From: JAHEZL01 sp964406465
GTDB lineage: Bacteria > Bacteroidota > Bacteroidia > Flavobacteriales_C > GCA-002722245
Assembly: GCA_964406465.1 (NCBI GenBank)
Contig: CAYORT010000011.1
Span: 26,590-90,589 of the forward strand
Length of the DNA: 64,000 nucleotides
Direction of reading: 5' to 3'
The notes under the pieces: generated by a model
Seen by the model: only the letters and a program-made list of their open reading frames with translations
Database searches by the model: none
What the model was told of the DNA's origin: nothing
In this document: one piece after another, positions 36,069-45,293 of the stretch
Layout: each line of letters begins with the position of its first letter
Position numbering within the stretch: the first letter of the stretch is position 1
Program-made: the position numbers and the translations under genes

Positions 36069-37477
36069 TAGCTCAACAATAACTGATGTGATTTTTTCAA
36101 TAATGAAAAAGCCTCTTCACTTGATGAAGACTCACAGTATGTTCTCAAAACTGGTTCTGTTCCACTTGGTCGAATCATCAACCACTCGTCATCACCAAAG
36201 AAAAATTTAAATCCATCTACCTTTTCAACTCTTGTGATTTTTCTACCTGCAAACTCGGTATAAGAATCGTTCTTGCAGTTTTCCATCACTTTTTGTTTGG
36301 TTGTCTCGGTTAAATGCAAATCAATTCTTTCAAATGCAAATGCCCCTACAATATCATATACCTCTTGAACTAAATCATCTAGGGTTTTACCTGTTTTTGC
36401 CATGTATTCCCAAATGGTAAGCCCCATCCAAATACCGTCACGCTCAGGGATATGTCCTTTAATAGCAACCCCTCCCGATTCTTCGCCGCCCAACAACACG
36501 TCATCACTCAACAATTTATCGCACACATATTTGAATCCGATTTTAGTTGTCACCACCTCTAAGCCTAAAGCTTTGCAAAGTTTTTTAATTCTATCGGAAA
36601 CGGAGAATGCTATCACCACTTTTCCATCCATCTTTTTGTATTGTTTCAAATAATTGATCAACAAAAGAATGATATGGTGTGAATCTACAAACTCACCTTG
36701 ACTATTGTACAAGCCTAATCTATCGGCATCTCCGTCGGTAGCCAAACCACAGTCAATATAGCCAGATGTTTTGATCATATCTGAAAACTCTCCTAGATTT
36801 CTATGAATAGGCTCAGGTGCAGTTCCATCGAAACCAGGATTATAGTCGCAATGCAAGAAGGTAATATCTGGTAAGATTCTGCGCATTGCAAACTGACCAG
36901 CACCATACATAGCATCATAGGCGAAATTCATCCCCGAATTTTTGATCAGTTCTAAATCAAAATTAGCTTCCACTCTCTTGATATATGCACTTTCCAAATC
37001 AACGTATTGCAATAAGCCATTTTTCTTAAGGTCTTCAAGAAAAATAGATTCTAAATCGTAGTTGTGTTTATCTGGTATTAGGGCTTCTACCTCATTAACA
37101 TGCACATCAAGCAGTGGTCCGCCAAATTCACCTTTCAATTTATAGCCATTATAATCGGGTGGATTGTGGCTTGCAGTAATCACAACACCTACTCCAGCTC
37201 CAAGTTCCAAAGTACCCAAAGAGGTCATAGGAGTAGTCACCACTCTATCGCTTAAATAAACTTTAATCCCCTCTGCCCCCAAAACCTTTGCAACAGTCTC
37301 AGAGAATAATTGTCCGCCAAAACGACAATCGTATCCTATCACCACTCCTTTAGAAGCTTTATTCTCCTTTTTAAGCCATTGAACCAATCCAACAGTTACT
37401 CTAGCAACATTATCAACCGTAAAATCTTTCGCAATAATCGCTCTCCAGCCGTCGGTACCAAATTTAATCTTAGTCAT
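36068..37477 (-). CDS. phosphoglucomutase/phosphomannomutase family protein
   Basis: A 469-residue alpha-D-phosphohexomutase. The four superfamily motifs are intact: phosphoserine loop TASHNPPDYNGYKL with S103, metal loop DGDADRLGLYN, sugar loop GGEESGG, and the phosphate-binding RPSGTEPVLRTY near the C-terminus. It interconverts hexose 1- and 6-phosphates; glucose, mannose or glucosamine specificity cannot be chosen from sequence alone. It is the first gene of the five-gene minus-strand run and may supply sugar for surface glycans. Confidence 0.92.
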   Translation of the reverse strand: MTKIKFGTDGWRAIIAKDFTVDNVARVTVGLVQWLKKENKASKGVVIGYDCRFGGQLFSETVAKVLGAEGIKVYLSDRVVTTPMTSLGTLELGAGVGVVITASHNPPDYNGYKLKGEFGGPLLDVHVNEVEALIPDKHNYDLESIFLEDLKKNGLLQYVDLESAYIKRVEANFDLELIKNSGMNFAYDAMYGAGQFAMRRILPDITFLHCDYNPGFDGTAPEPIHRNLGEFSDMIKTSGYIDCGLATDGDADRLGLYNSQGEFVDSHHIILLLINYLKQYKKMDGKVVIAFSVSDRIKKLCKALGLEVVTTKIGFKYVCDKLLSDDVLLGGEESGGVAIKGHIPERDGIWMGLTIWEYMAKTGKTLDDLVQEVYDIVGAFAFERIDLHLTETTKQKVMENCKNDSYTEFAGRKITRVEKVDGFKFFFGDDEWLMIRPSGTEPVLRTYCESSSSEEAFSLLKKSHQLLLS

Positions 37478-37599
37478 TTTATCTATTTTGAAATGTGAGG
37501 GGGCTAATTTATGAAAAGTAATGGGAATAATCTTATAACATTTTTACTTTAAAACATTAGACTTTAAATTTTGATTATTTCGTAATTTGTCGTTACAAA

Positions 37600-39795
37600 A
37601 TGAATTTTATGAGAATAAGCACCATCACTTTATTTCTATTTGTTTCTCTGAGCACTTTTGCTGGTAACAAATATTACTTTTCAACTTCGGGAAACTATAG
37701 CAATACCGGAACTTCACCAAATTCGCCAAGGCCAAATATTTCTCACATCGACAGCTTGGTGCTTGGCCCTGGAGATAGCATTTTTTTAAAGTGCGGCGAC
37801 ACATTGAGAGGTTCTTGTAAAATAACCAACAGTGGTACCTCATCAAATAATATTGTGTTCACTAGCTATGGCTCTGGTGCCAAACCAGTAATTAGCGGAG
37901 CACAAAAAATTTCAGGATGGAGCAATAACTCTGGCATATACTCAGCAACAACCAATGAAAAAGCAAAAAACTTTTTTGCCAATAGCAGCGAAATGATTTT
38001 AGCTAGGTATCCAAATGAAGGCTCTTACTTGCAGCTAGATTCGGCACAAAAAACATATTTAAAAGACGCTCAAATTCCACAAAATGACGGTTACTGGAAC
38101 GGGGCTTCCATTTGCATTCACACGATGCAATGGTGTTGGGAAAAAACAACAGTTCAAAATCAATCATCAGGCAAAGTAACTTACAATACAGCCACCATTT
38201 TATCGGCGCTAAACAAGTATGGTTATTTCTTCTATAATAAATTTGAAGCCCTTGACACCGCTAAAGAATGGTACAATGACACCACAAACAAAATTCTATA
38301 TTTTAAACCACCTACGGGCAGCACTCCTTCTAATCTTACTTGTGAAATAACAACTAGAGACTATGGAGTACAAACCTTAAACAATGCATCGCACATAACA
38401 TTTACCAATATTACTTTCGACAAACAATATGAGGCCGGCATATACATTGGAAGCTCAAACAATAAAAATATAACAATTTCAAACTGCGCTTTTTACCGTC
38501 AGTACAAACATGGCATTCAATCAAAAGGAAAATATCACAACCTAAATAACAATTATTTTCAGCAGGTAGACGGCCACGGTATTGATGTTAGCAATGGTGC
38601 GAAACTACACATTCACCATAACACTTTTAAAAACATAGGTAAGTATAGAAACAGCGGCATTGGCGGCGAAACAAACCTTAGTGCCATTGCAATTAACTTT
38701 GTTGACAGCTGCACTATCGACCATAATGTTATCGATAGCACTGGATATTGTGGGATTTCTGCAGACGGGGCATATCATTTAATTGAGAAAAACATTGTTT
38801 CGCACGCAATGCTTTTAAATAACGATGGAGGTGCTTATAAGTGCTATGGTGCTGCTTCTCATCACAATGAAATTAGATACAACTTCGCGAGTTATACTAC
38901 CGGAAATACTGAAGGGTGTTTTAAGCCCGACTTTATGACTCCAGGCATTTATTTCGACTTTAATGTAAACAATTGCAATGTGCACCACAACACAGTGTAC
39001 AACATGCATTCAAAAGGAATTTTTCAAAATTCAGGAACCAACAACAATAACTTATCAAACAATATCTTGTTTGGAATTGCTCAAGGCATCGACCTCAACG
39101 GAAATCCTCTTATGCCAACTGTTATAACTGGTGACATCATTAAAAACAATGTAATATTAGCCGCCAACACTAGCGATATTCTAATGCGTCAGGTAGATTT
39201 TAGCAATGCTTTTAATTTCGGAACCTTAGATTCTAACTTTTATCTTCAGCCCTTCGACACATCATACACAGTGCTGCGCGTACAAGGCAACACAAATGTG
39301 TATTACGGATTAAAAAACTACCAATCACTAAATGGTCTTGATGCTCATTCAAAAGGTAGTTTTGTTCATTGGAATAACAGTACTAATAATTATAGATTAT
39401 TCATGAATCAAAGCGATAATATTACTACCATAAGCTTATCCGATACGCTTTATCTCGACCTCGACAGCAACGAAGTTTGCGGAACCATAGACCTACAACC
39501 CTATTCCTCAATGGTGTTATTAAATTCATTAACAAAATGCCAAAATACTTCATATACACCTGTAACAGAATCAGATTTCTCTGTATTTCCAAATCCCGCA
39601 ACAAATGAAGTTCAATTAAAGAATATTAAAGAGGGAAGTAGCTATAATATATTGAACGCAAATGGGCAATTAATTATGAGCGGAAACTGTAATAAAACAT
39701 CGCTAATAAATACAAGTAATTTGGCCCCAGGAATGTACTACATCCAAATTGTGTCAGAGGAAAAATTAAGCGCAAAAGTCTTGATTATCCAATAG
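37600..39795 (+). CDS. secreted right-handed beta-helix protein with T9SS sorting domain
   Basis: A 731-residue exported protein. The signal peptide ends near STFAG. The body (about 25-560) is a parallel beta-helix: many repeated strand turns of the type HITFTNITF, NITISNCAF, LNNNYFQQV, CTIDHNVID. Such folds are found in pectate-lyase, alginate-lyase and epimerase families, and in non-catalytic surface proteins; I cannot identify catalytic residues. The last 80 residues form a type A T9SS sorting domain (FSVFPNPATN, APGMYYIQI, KVLIIQ). ATG 37600 or 37609 are both possible starts. Convergent with mltG. Confidence 0.8.
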   Translation: MNFMRISTITLFLFVSLSTFAGNKYYFSTSGNYSNTGTSPNSPRPNISHIDSLVLGPGDSIFLKCGDTLRGSCKITNSGTSSNNIVFTSYGSGAKPVISGAQKISGWSNNSGIYSATTNEKAKNFFANSSEMILARYPNEGSYLQLDSAQKTYLKDAQIPQNDGYWNGASICIHTMQWCWEKTTVQNQSSGKVTYNTATILSALNKYGYFFYNKFEALDTAKEWYNDTTNKILYFKPPTGSTPSNLTCEITTRDYGVQTLNNASHITFTNITFDKQYEAGIYIGSSNNKNITISNCAFYRQYKHGIQSKGKYHNLNNNYFQQVDGHGIDVSNGAKLHIHHNTFKNIGKYRNSGIGGETNLSAIAINFVDSCTIDHNVIDSTGYCGISADGAYHLIEKNIVSHAMLLNNDGGAYKCYGAASHHNEIRYNFASYTTGNTEGCFKPDFMTPGIYFDFNVNNCNVHHNTVYNMHSKGIFQNSGTNNNNLSNNILFGIAQGIDLNGNPLMPTVITGDIIKNNVILAANTSDILMRQVDFSNAFNFGTLDSNFYLQPFDTSYTVLRVQGNTNVYYGLKNYQSLNGLDAHSKGSFVHWNNSTNNYRLFMNQSDNITTISLSDTLYLDLDSNEVCGTIDLQPYSSMVLLNSLTKCQNTSYTPVTESDFSVFPNPATNEVQLKNIKEGSSYNILNANGQLIMSGNCNKTSLINTSNLAPGMYYIQIVSEEKLSAKVLIIQ

Positions 39796-39797
39796 TA

Positions 39798-40823
39798 CTA
39801 ATGTATATTCTGTTTATCCAACTGCCTCCAATACAACTGTGCATTTTGGTTATGTTCTTTAAGTGTTGAAGCAAAATTATGCTTAAAGGAGCCGTCTCCC
39901 GAAGCGCACATATAAAAGTAGTTATGCTTTTGAGCGTTCAATACCGCGTCGATCGCCCCTTGCGCGGGAAGATAAATTGGTCCGGGTGGCAAACCTGTAT
40001 TTTTATATGTATTGTAAGGAGAGTTAATCGCTAAAATATCATGTGTTACTCTTTTAATGGTAAAGTCTCCCGAAGCATATACAGCAGTAGGATCGCTCTG
40101 TAAAGGCATTCCTGTGCGTAATCTATTCAAATACAAACCTGCTATTATTGGCCATTCTTCTGTTCGCTTGCTTTGTTCGGCCATAACAATTGATGCCAAA
40201 ACAGAAACCTCTGATTGAGAAAGACCTTGTTTCTTTGCTTTTTCTTTGCGTTCGGCAGTCCAAAACTTTTTGTACTCCTTAGCCATTCTTTTAATGAATT
40301 TATCGGCTCCAGTATTCCAAAACATCTTGTATGTATTGGGTAAAAATAACACCAATGCATTTTCAGAGTTAAGTCCGAATTTCGACATATATTGATCATC
40401 ATTCAATAAATCCAAAAGACTATCCTTACTAGCCTCTATCTGTTTAGAAACCCTTTCTGCCAATTCATCTTTAGTTCGAATCGAATGAAAATCCACCGCG
40501 ACTTCATCGATTTTACCTGTTCGAAAATAAACGATCAAATCGTTGTATCCCATTTCTTCATTAATAGTATACCTTCCCTCGTAAACATTTGCGGGCAAAT
40601 TTCTAAACTCAGCCAACTTCTTAAAAAGCCACATATTCTCCACAGCCTTGCTTTCTTCAATTTGTTGAATCAACTGCTCATAGCCTTCTCCTGTTCTCAC
40701 ATAAATCACCAAAGGCTTACCATTCAATTCTATTTTTTTATTGATTACTCCAAACCACAAATAAACGCCTCCTATTGCGGCAATCACCATTAAAACAATA
40801 AATACACGAACTAATTTCTTCAT
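39798..40823 (-). CDS. mltG: endolytic murein transglycosylase
   Basis: A 341-residue inner-membrane enzyme that cuts nascent glycan strands and so sets their length. An N-terminal membrane helix (6-26) is followed by a LysM-like region and the YceG catalytic domain. The motif SIVMAEQ places E216 at the position of the family's catalytic glutamate, and SDPTAVYA and GLPPGPI are present. It is the last gene of a tightly spaced operon with dapF, an unknown gene and a GNAT gene (one-base gap to the GNAT stop). Its context is peptidoglycan synthesis. Confidence 0.92.
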   Translation of the reverse strand: MKKLVRVFIVLMVIAAIGGVYLWFGVINKKIELNGKPLVIYVRTGEGYEQLIQQIEESKAVENMWLFKKLAEFRNLPANVYEGRYTINEEMGYNDLIVYFRTGKIDEVAVDFHSIRTKDELAERVSKQIEASKDSLLDLLNDDQYMSKFGLNSENALVLFLPNTYKMFWNTGADKFIKRMAKEYKKFWTAERKEKAKKQGLSQSEVSVLASIVMAEQSKRTEEWPIIAGLYLNRLRTGMPLQSDPTAVYASGDFTIKRVTHDILAINSPYNTYKNTGLPPGPIYLPAQGAIDAVLNAQKHNYFYMCASGDGSFKHNFASTLKEHNQNAQLYWRQLDKQNIH

Positions 40824-40824
40824 A

Positions 40825-41361
40825 TTATTCTATATCGAATTTCGGATTCAACAATTGGTACATGTTCTCATCTTTCCAACCCTCATAAGTTTTTAGCCAC
40901 GATTTTTTAGTGCCAACACATTTAAAGCCTACATTCTCAAAAAGCTTAATACTTCTTTCGTTATCGGTAGTGATATTGCAAAACAATTGCTTAAGCTGCA
41001 AATGCGTAAAACTGTAATCAATCAATATTTTTAATGCCTCGGTGGCATATCCCTTACCTTGCTCATTATTGTCGGCAATCAATATTCCCACTCCGGCGCG
41101 CAAATGGAAGGGATCAAACTCAAACAAATCAAGCAATCCAATTGGCTTAATACCGTCTACTTCTATCACCATTCGCAACTGTTTTGCTTCATAAATATCA
41201 AGATGTGCATTATCTAAATACTTATTTAAAACATGTTTAGAATAGGGAGCCATGGTATTACTTAAGACCCAATATTGCGTATCATTTTCCCAAGAAAAAA
41301 GGATATTGATATCGCTTGGCTCTATGGCTCTCAAACTGATATTTCCACTTTTTAAACTCAT
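40825..41361 (-). CDS. GNAT family N-acetyltransferase
   Basis: A 178-residue acetyltransferase. It opens with the RimJ/RimL-like pattern ISLRAIEPSDI and carries the acetyl-CoA-binding segment EQGKGYATEAL, with the late GFKCVGTKKSW motif. The target (a ribosomal protein, small molecule or amino sugar) is unknown. I start at ATG 41361 (MSLKSGN); its ATG overlaps the stop of the upstream unknown gene by four bases. It belongs to the dapF-mltG operon. Confidence 0.85.
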   Translation of the reverse strand: MSLKSGNISLRAIEPSDINILFSWENDTQYWVLSNTMAPYSKHVLNKYLDNAHLDIYEAKQLRMVIEVDGIKPIGLLDLFEFDPFHLRAGVGILIADNNEQGKGYATEALKILIDYSFTHLQLKQLFCNITTDNERSIKLFENVGFKCVGTKKSWLKTYEGWKDENMYQLLNPKFDIE

Positions 41362-41915
41362 GCGCGTCGTATTAAAGCAGTAGACGAGTGAATACATTCA
41401 TTCACTTCAAATACCGAATATTTATCCATAAAAAGCACTCCTCCCTTCAAATCGTCTTCTAAATGCAAATGGTAAATCTCTTCCACTAATTCCTGCTCCT
41501 TAAGCTTAGGTAATAAATCGAAAATCAACTGCACATCATTCGTGTTGGTATGATAGATCTCGTTGCAAAAATCCTTTATTGGCGACAAACATGTTGCTAT
41601 GCCTATATCAACACGAGGATAAGCACTTACAATAGTTCTAATTCTTTTCAGTAAATCAGCATGTGTTACCAACAAGGGTAATTTCAACTTCACAAACAAA
41701 GTTTTTATGTTTTTGAAACGCAGAAAACGTAAATTTTGCTCCATGCTTCCATCTAGAGAAGGCCCCTTTGTGCTCAAAGAGAATATTTTACCATTGATAC
41801 TTAACACCAAATGCGGTGGCACCGTTGTGGCATGCACAATGTGCAGATAAATTCCATCATTAAGGAACTCATCATGTAGCAATGGATGAATATTATTTAT
41901 GGTGAAAATCGACAT
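41358..41915 (-). CDS. conserved-looking protein of unknown function in the dapF operon
   Basis: A 185-residue soluble protein with no signal peptide or membrane helix and no motif I recognise. It has mixed alpha/beta character and a central IGIATCLSPIKDFC segment. Its reading frame is convincingly coding: it starts 23 bases inside dapF and ends with an ATGA overlap with the GNAT gene, so it is translationally coupled on both sides. Its role is unknown; genomic context suggests something linked to amino-acid, cell-wall or protein modification, but this is weak inference. Confidence 0.75.
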   Translation of the reverse strand: MSIFTINNIHPLLHDEFLNDGIYLHIVHATTVPPHLVLSINGKIFSLSTKGPSLDGSMEQNLRFLRFKNIKTLFVKLKLPLLVTHADLLKRIRTIVSAYPRVDIGIATCLSPIKDFCNEIYHTNTNDVQLIFDLLPKLKEQELVEEIYHLHLEDDLKGGVLFMDKYSVFEVNECIHSSTALIRRA

Positions 41916-42699
41916 CTATTTCTCCTTTAAATACCATTTTGGCCGGACCCTCTAAACACACTTTTTTATATCCTGCTCCAGCACTTTCAAAACTCACACT
42001 TAATCTTCCGCCCATCGCTTTCACCGGATATGCATCACCCTGAATTTTACCTGCATTTGCAGCTGCTAAAACAGCAGCCGTAACACCTGTACCACAAGCC
42101 AATGTTTCCTCCTCACAACCACGCTCATAAGTGCGAATGTGCAATATACCATTATTTATTTCTACGAAGTTAACGTTGGTGCCTTTTTCTTTAAATCTAT
42201 CAGAATAACGAATTTTTTTTGCCTCTTCCACCACCGGAAAATTTGCTAAATCTTTAACAAAAACAACATAATGTGGCGAACCAGTATTTAAATAGGAATA
42301 ACCTGTTCCCACTTCTATTTCGGGCACATCAATCATTTGCAATTTCACCCAGTATGAATCGCCAACTTTACTTAATTCTGCCTCATGTTCACCATCAACG
42401 GCCATGAACAAATATTTTTCCTTTTTTAATCCAATTTCATTTGCAAAGGCTGTGATGCATCTTCCTCCATTTCCGCACATTGAGCTTTCGTTTCCATCTG
42501 AGTTGTAATAAACCATCTCAAAATCATAGCCCTTTTTATTTCTTAGCAACATCAAGCCATCTGCACCTATACCAAAACGGCGGTCACACAGAAACTTCAC
42601 CAATGCATTATTTTTAATATCAAATTTCTCCTCTCTATCGTCAATTAAAACGAAATCATTTCCAGCCCCTTGAAGCTTATAAAACTGTAGTGTTGCCAT
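41893..42699 (-). CDS. dapF: diaminopimelate epimerase
   Basis: Converts LL- to meso-diaminopimelate for peptidoglycan and lysine. The two catalytic cysteines are present: C75 in MCGNGGRC and C202 in EETLACGTG. The start at ATG 42699 (MATLQFYKLQGAGNDF) gives 268 residues, the family length; a further in-frame extension to 42720 adds only residues unlike the family. It is the first gene of a four-gene minus-strand operon that ends in mltG. Confidence 0.95.
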   Translation of the reverse strand: MATLQFYKLQGAGNDFVLIDDREEKFDIKNNALVKFLCDRRFGIGADGLMLLRNKKGYDFEMVYYNSDGNESSMCGNGGRCITAFANEIGLKKEKYLFMAVDGEHEAELSKVGDSYWVKLQMIDVPEIEVGTGYSYLNTGSPHYVVFVKDLANFPVVEEAKKIRYSDRFKEKGTNVNFVEINNGILHIRTYERGCEEETLACGTGVTAAVLAAANAGKIQGDAYPVKAMGGRLSVSFESAGAGYKKVCLEGPAKMVFKGEIDVDFHHK

Positions 42700-42772
42700 T
42701 GTTAAAAATTGAGGTAGCAAAGTTAAAATTTTTTAACACACCTAGGGCATATGTATTTTTTGAAAAAGACGT

Positions 42773-42780
42773 TATTTTTG
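42773..42780 (+). promoter_or_regulatory. candidate -7 element (TATTTTTG)
   Basis: Matches TAnnTTTG and lies 25 bases before the HtrA start. A second similar TTTTTTG is at 42756-42762. No -33 element at standard spacing is obvious. Confidence 0.3.
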
Positions 42781-42805
42781 AAACACTAATCCTAAAAAAT
42801 AAAAT

Positions 42806-44239
42806 ATGGACTATAAGAAGCTAGGCTCAGCATTTTTAGTGGCACTCGCAGGAGGCGCTATTGCCGCGGGAACCACACTTTATTTCACTCATAACAGCAG
42901 TACTGTTCTCAATGAAAATCCAACCAAATTTAACTTAGTTAGTAACCTCCCGCCTAACGCCGAAAACACCGATTTAACTATTGCAGCAGCGGCTACTGTA
43001 AACTCTGTGGTACATATTAAAACAACCAGCAAGCAGCAGATTCAACAAGGATTTGACCCTTTTCAAGATTTTTTCTTCGGACAGCCCTTCCAACAGCAAC
43101 CGCAGCAAAGAGATGTTTCAGCTAGCGGTTCGGGGGTCATCATCTCTACCGATGGATATATCGCCACCAACAATCACGTGGTAGATGGTGCTACAGATAT
43201 TGAAGTAACCTTGAACGACAATAAATCTTACAAGGCGGAAGTGATAGGAACCGATCCTAACACCGATTTAGCGCTTATTAAAATCGATGCCAAAGACTTA
43301 ACTCCGGTTTTATATGGAAATTCAGACAATGTTAAAGTTGGAGAATGGGTTCTTGCCGTTGGAAACCCTTTTAATTTAACATCTACAGTAACAGCTGGTA
43401 TCGTAAGTGCAAAAGGCAGAAACATTCATATTCTACAAGAGAAATACGCAATCGAATCTTTCATTCAAACCGATGCAGCTGTTAACCCAGGAAATAGCGG
43501 TGGTGCATTGGTGAACACAAGAGGAGAACTTATTGGCATCAACACTGCCATAGCTTCAAACACCGGCTCTTATGCTGGATACGCCTTCGCCATTCCAGCA
43601 AACATTGTAAAGAAAATCACCACAGATTTATTAAAATATGGTAAGGTGCAACGCGGACTCCTTGGCGTGTCCATTAGAGACATCGATCAAAAGCTAAATG
43701 AGGAAAAGAAATTAGGCGGTTTGCAAGGTGTTTATGTGGCCGAAGCATTTGAAGGCAGTGCGGCTAAAGACGCTGGCATTAAAGAAGGTGATGTTATCAC
43801 TAAGGTTGGCAACATCAAAATCACCAAAACTGCCGAACTTCAAGAACAACTATCGCTCTTCCGTCCGGGAGATAAAGTCAATATTTCTTACCTACGCGAT
43901 GGCAAGGAAAAAACCGCTGAGGTTACTTTAAAAAGTACCAATGGGAATACCGACTTAGTAGCTAAGGAAGAAACCGTACTGGGAGCTACCCTAGGTAAAC
44001 CTAGTGCCGATGAACTTAAAAAGCTAGGCATAACAAACGGTGTAAAAATCACGTCATTAGCTGCTGGTAAGCTTCGCGCTCAAGGTATTCAAGAAGGATT
44101 CATCATTACAAGCATTGATAATCAACCCGTTAAAACTCCTGAAGAAGTTTCTTCTAAACTTCAAAATAAAAAAGGTGGAGTATTGATAGAAGGAGTTTAT
44201 CCAAATGGAATGAGAGCATATTTTGGTTTCGGACTGTAA
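42806..44239 (+). CDS. HtrA/DegP-family periplasmic serine protease with two PDZ domains
   Basis: A 477-residue protease-chaperone for misfolded envelope proteins. An N-terminal hydrophobic segment (about 8-25) anchors or exports it. The catalytic triad is complete: H124 (NNHVVDG), D154 (PNTDLALIKI) and S231 (NPGNSGGAL). Two PDZ domains follow at about 285-370 and 390-470, as in DegP/DegQ. The protease Q-rich loop (QPFQQQPQQ, near 95) resembles the family's LA loop. Standalone gene; a strong hairpin follows. Confidence 0.95.
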   Translation: MDYKKLGSAFLVALAGGAIAAGTTLYFTHNSSTVLNENPTKFNLVSNLPPNAENTDLTIAAAATVNSVVHIKTTSKQQIQQGFDPFQDFFFGQPFQQQPQQRDVSASGSGVIISTDGYIATNNHVVDGATDIEVTLNDNKSYKAEVIGTDPNTDLALIKIDAKDLTPVLYGNSDNVKVGEWVLAVGNPFNLTSTVTAGIVSAKGRNIHILQEKYAIESFIQTDAAVNPGNSGGALVNTRGELIGINTAIASNTGSYAGYAFAIPANIVKKITTDLLKYGKVQRGLLGVSIRDIDQKLNEEKKLGGLQGVYVAEAFEGSAAKDAGIKEGDVITKVGNIKITKTAELQEQLSLFRPGDKVNISYLRDGKEKTAEVTLKSTNGNTDLVAKEETVLGATLGKPSADELKKLGITNGVKITSLAAGKLRAQGIQEGFIITSIDNQPVKTPEEVSSKLQNKKGGVLIEGVYPNGMRAYFGFGL

Positions 44240-44284
44240 CAATAATTAAGTATTTGTATCGTAGTATGTAGCGATTAGAATTTT

Positions 44285-44320
44285 ACTAAGATTCTTTGAA
44301 GCAATTCAAAGAATCTTAGT
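44285..44320 (+). terminator. long hairpin after the HtrA gene
   Basis: Perfect 16-base-pair inverted repeat (ACTAAGATTCTTTGAA and its complement) with a four-base loop. It lies 45 bases after the HtrA stop. Only a weak T-run (ATTTTC) follows, so it is a terminator with moderate support or an RNA-stabilising hairpin. Confidence 0.6.
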
Positions 44321-44389
44321 ATTTTCACGCTCGCGTAAATTTTATGTTAAATTAATATTGGCTTAACAATGTTAGCCACTTTAAATAAC

Positions 44390-44397
44390 TAAGTTTG
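44390..44397 (+). promoter_or_regulatory. candidate -7 element (TAAGTTTG) of the exbB operon
   Basis: Matches TAnnTTTG and lies 55 bases before the exbB ATG. No good -33 TTG at 19-20 base spacing. An imperfect inverted repeat (GGCTTAAC / GTTAGCC) lies just upstream. Confidence 0.3.
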
Positions 44398-44452
44398 CCG
44401 CGTTACAATTTTTGAGAATAAGAGAAGAAAAATTTATACAAATTAAACCTTT

Positions 44453-45262
44453 ATGAGCAACAACAATTCGACCCTAGACACCTTAAAGTCGCTATTCGCT
44501 TCAGGAACCATCGTATTAGCATTGGCTGCAGCTTACCTAATTTACATTTTTGTATTGGGTAATGGCGCTAACTTCGAAGACAACAGCAGTGAAAACCACC
44601 CTATCAATATTTTGGGAACTATTCATAAAGGAGGTATCGCCATCGTACCTATTCTTATCGCCATCAACTTAATAGTAATCTCTTTCTCTGTAGAAAGAGG
44701 TATCACTATCGCAAAAGCGAAAGGAAGAGGCAGAATTACTTCATTCATTAAAAATGTAAGAAGTTTGTTGAGCGCTAACCAATTAGAGTCGGCTATAGCC
44801 GAATGCGACAGACAAAAAGGTTCTTTGGCTGCCGTAGTAAAATCGGGATTAGAGAAATACCAAATAGTAGAGAACGACGCTGAGCTTAATACAGAGCAAA
44901 AAATTGAGTCGGTTCAAAAAGAACTAGAAGAAGCAACCGCACTTGAATTGCCTATGCTTTCTAAAAACCTTGTTATACTTTCTACTTGTGCTTCAATTGC
45001 AACTTTGGTAGGGTTAATTGGTACTGTATTCGGTATGATTAGAGCGTTCTCGGCTCTTGCTCAAGCTGGTTCTCCTGATACTGTAGCCTTGGCAACTGGT
45101 ATCTCTGAGGCCCTTGTAAATACAGCTCTTGGTATTATCGCTTCTGCAATTGCCATCATCATGTACAACTACTACACAACTAAAATTGATGCTATTACTT
45201 ATGGTATGGACGAAGCTGGATTCAGCATTGTGAAAACCATCGCTATTAAAGGTGGCAAATAA
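44453..45262 (+). CDS. exbB: MotA/TolQ/ExbB proton channel family protein
   Basis: A 269-residue inner-membrane proton-channel subunit that energises TonB. Three membrane segments are visible (about 15-37, 58-80 and 180-225), with the conserved SKNLVILSTCASIATLVGLIGTVFG and NTALGIIASAIAIIMYN regions, the second half of the ExbB/TolQ signature. It is the first gene of a seven-gene operon and is followed by two exbD genes. Promoter region upstream is about 210 bases. Confidence 0.92.
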   Translation: MSNNNSTLDTLKSLFASGTIVLALAAAYLIYIFVLGNGANFEDNSSENHPINILGTIHKGGIAIVPILIAINLIVISFSVERGITIAKAKGRGRITSFIKNVRSLLSANQLESAIAECDRQKGSLAAVVKSGLEKYQIVENDAELNTEQKIESVQKELEEATALELPMLSKNLVILSTCASIATLVGLIGTVFGMIRAFSALAQAGSPDTVALATGISEALVNTALGIIASAIAIIMYNYYTTKIDAITYGMDEAGFSIVKTIAIKGGK

Positions 45263-45293
45263 TATTAGTAATCAATAACTCAAAGAAAGAACA

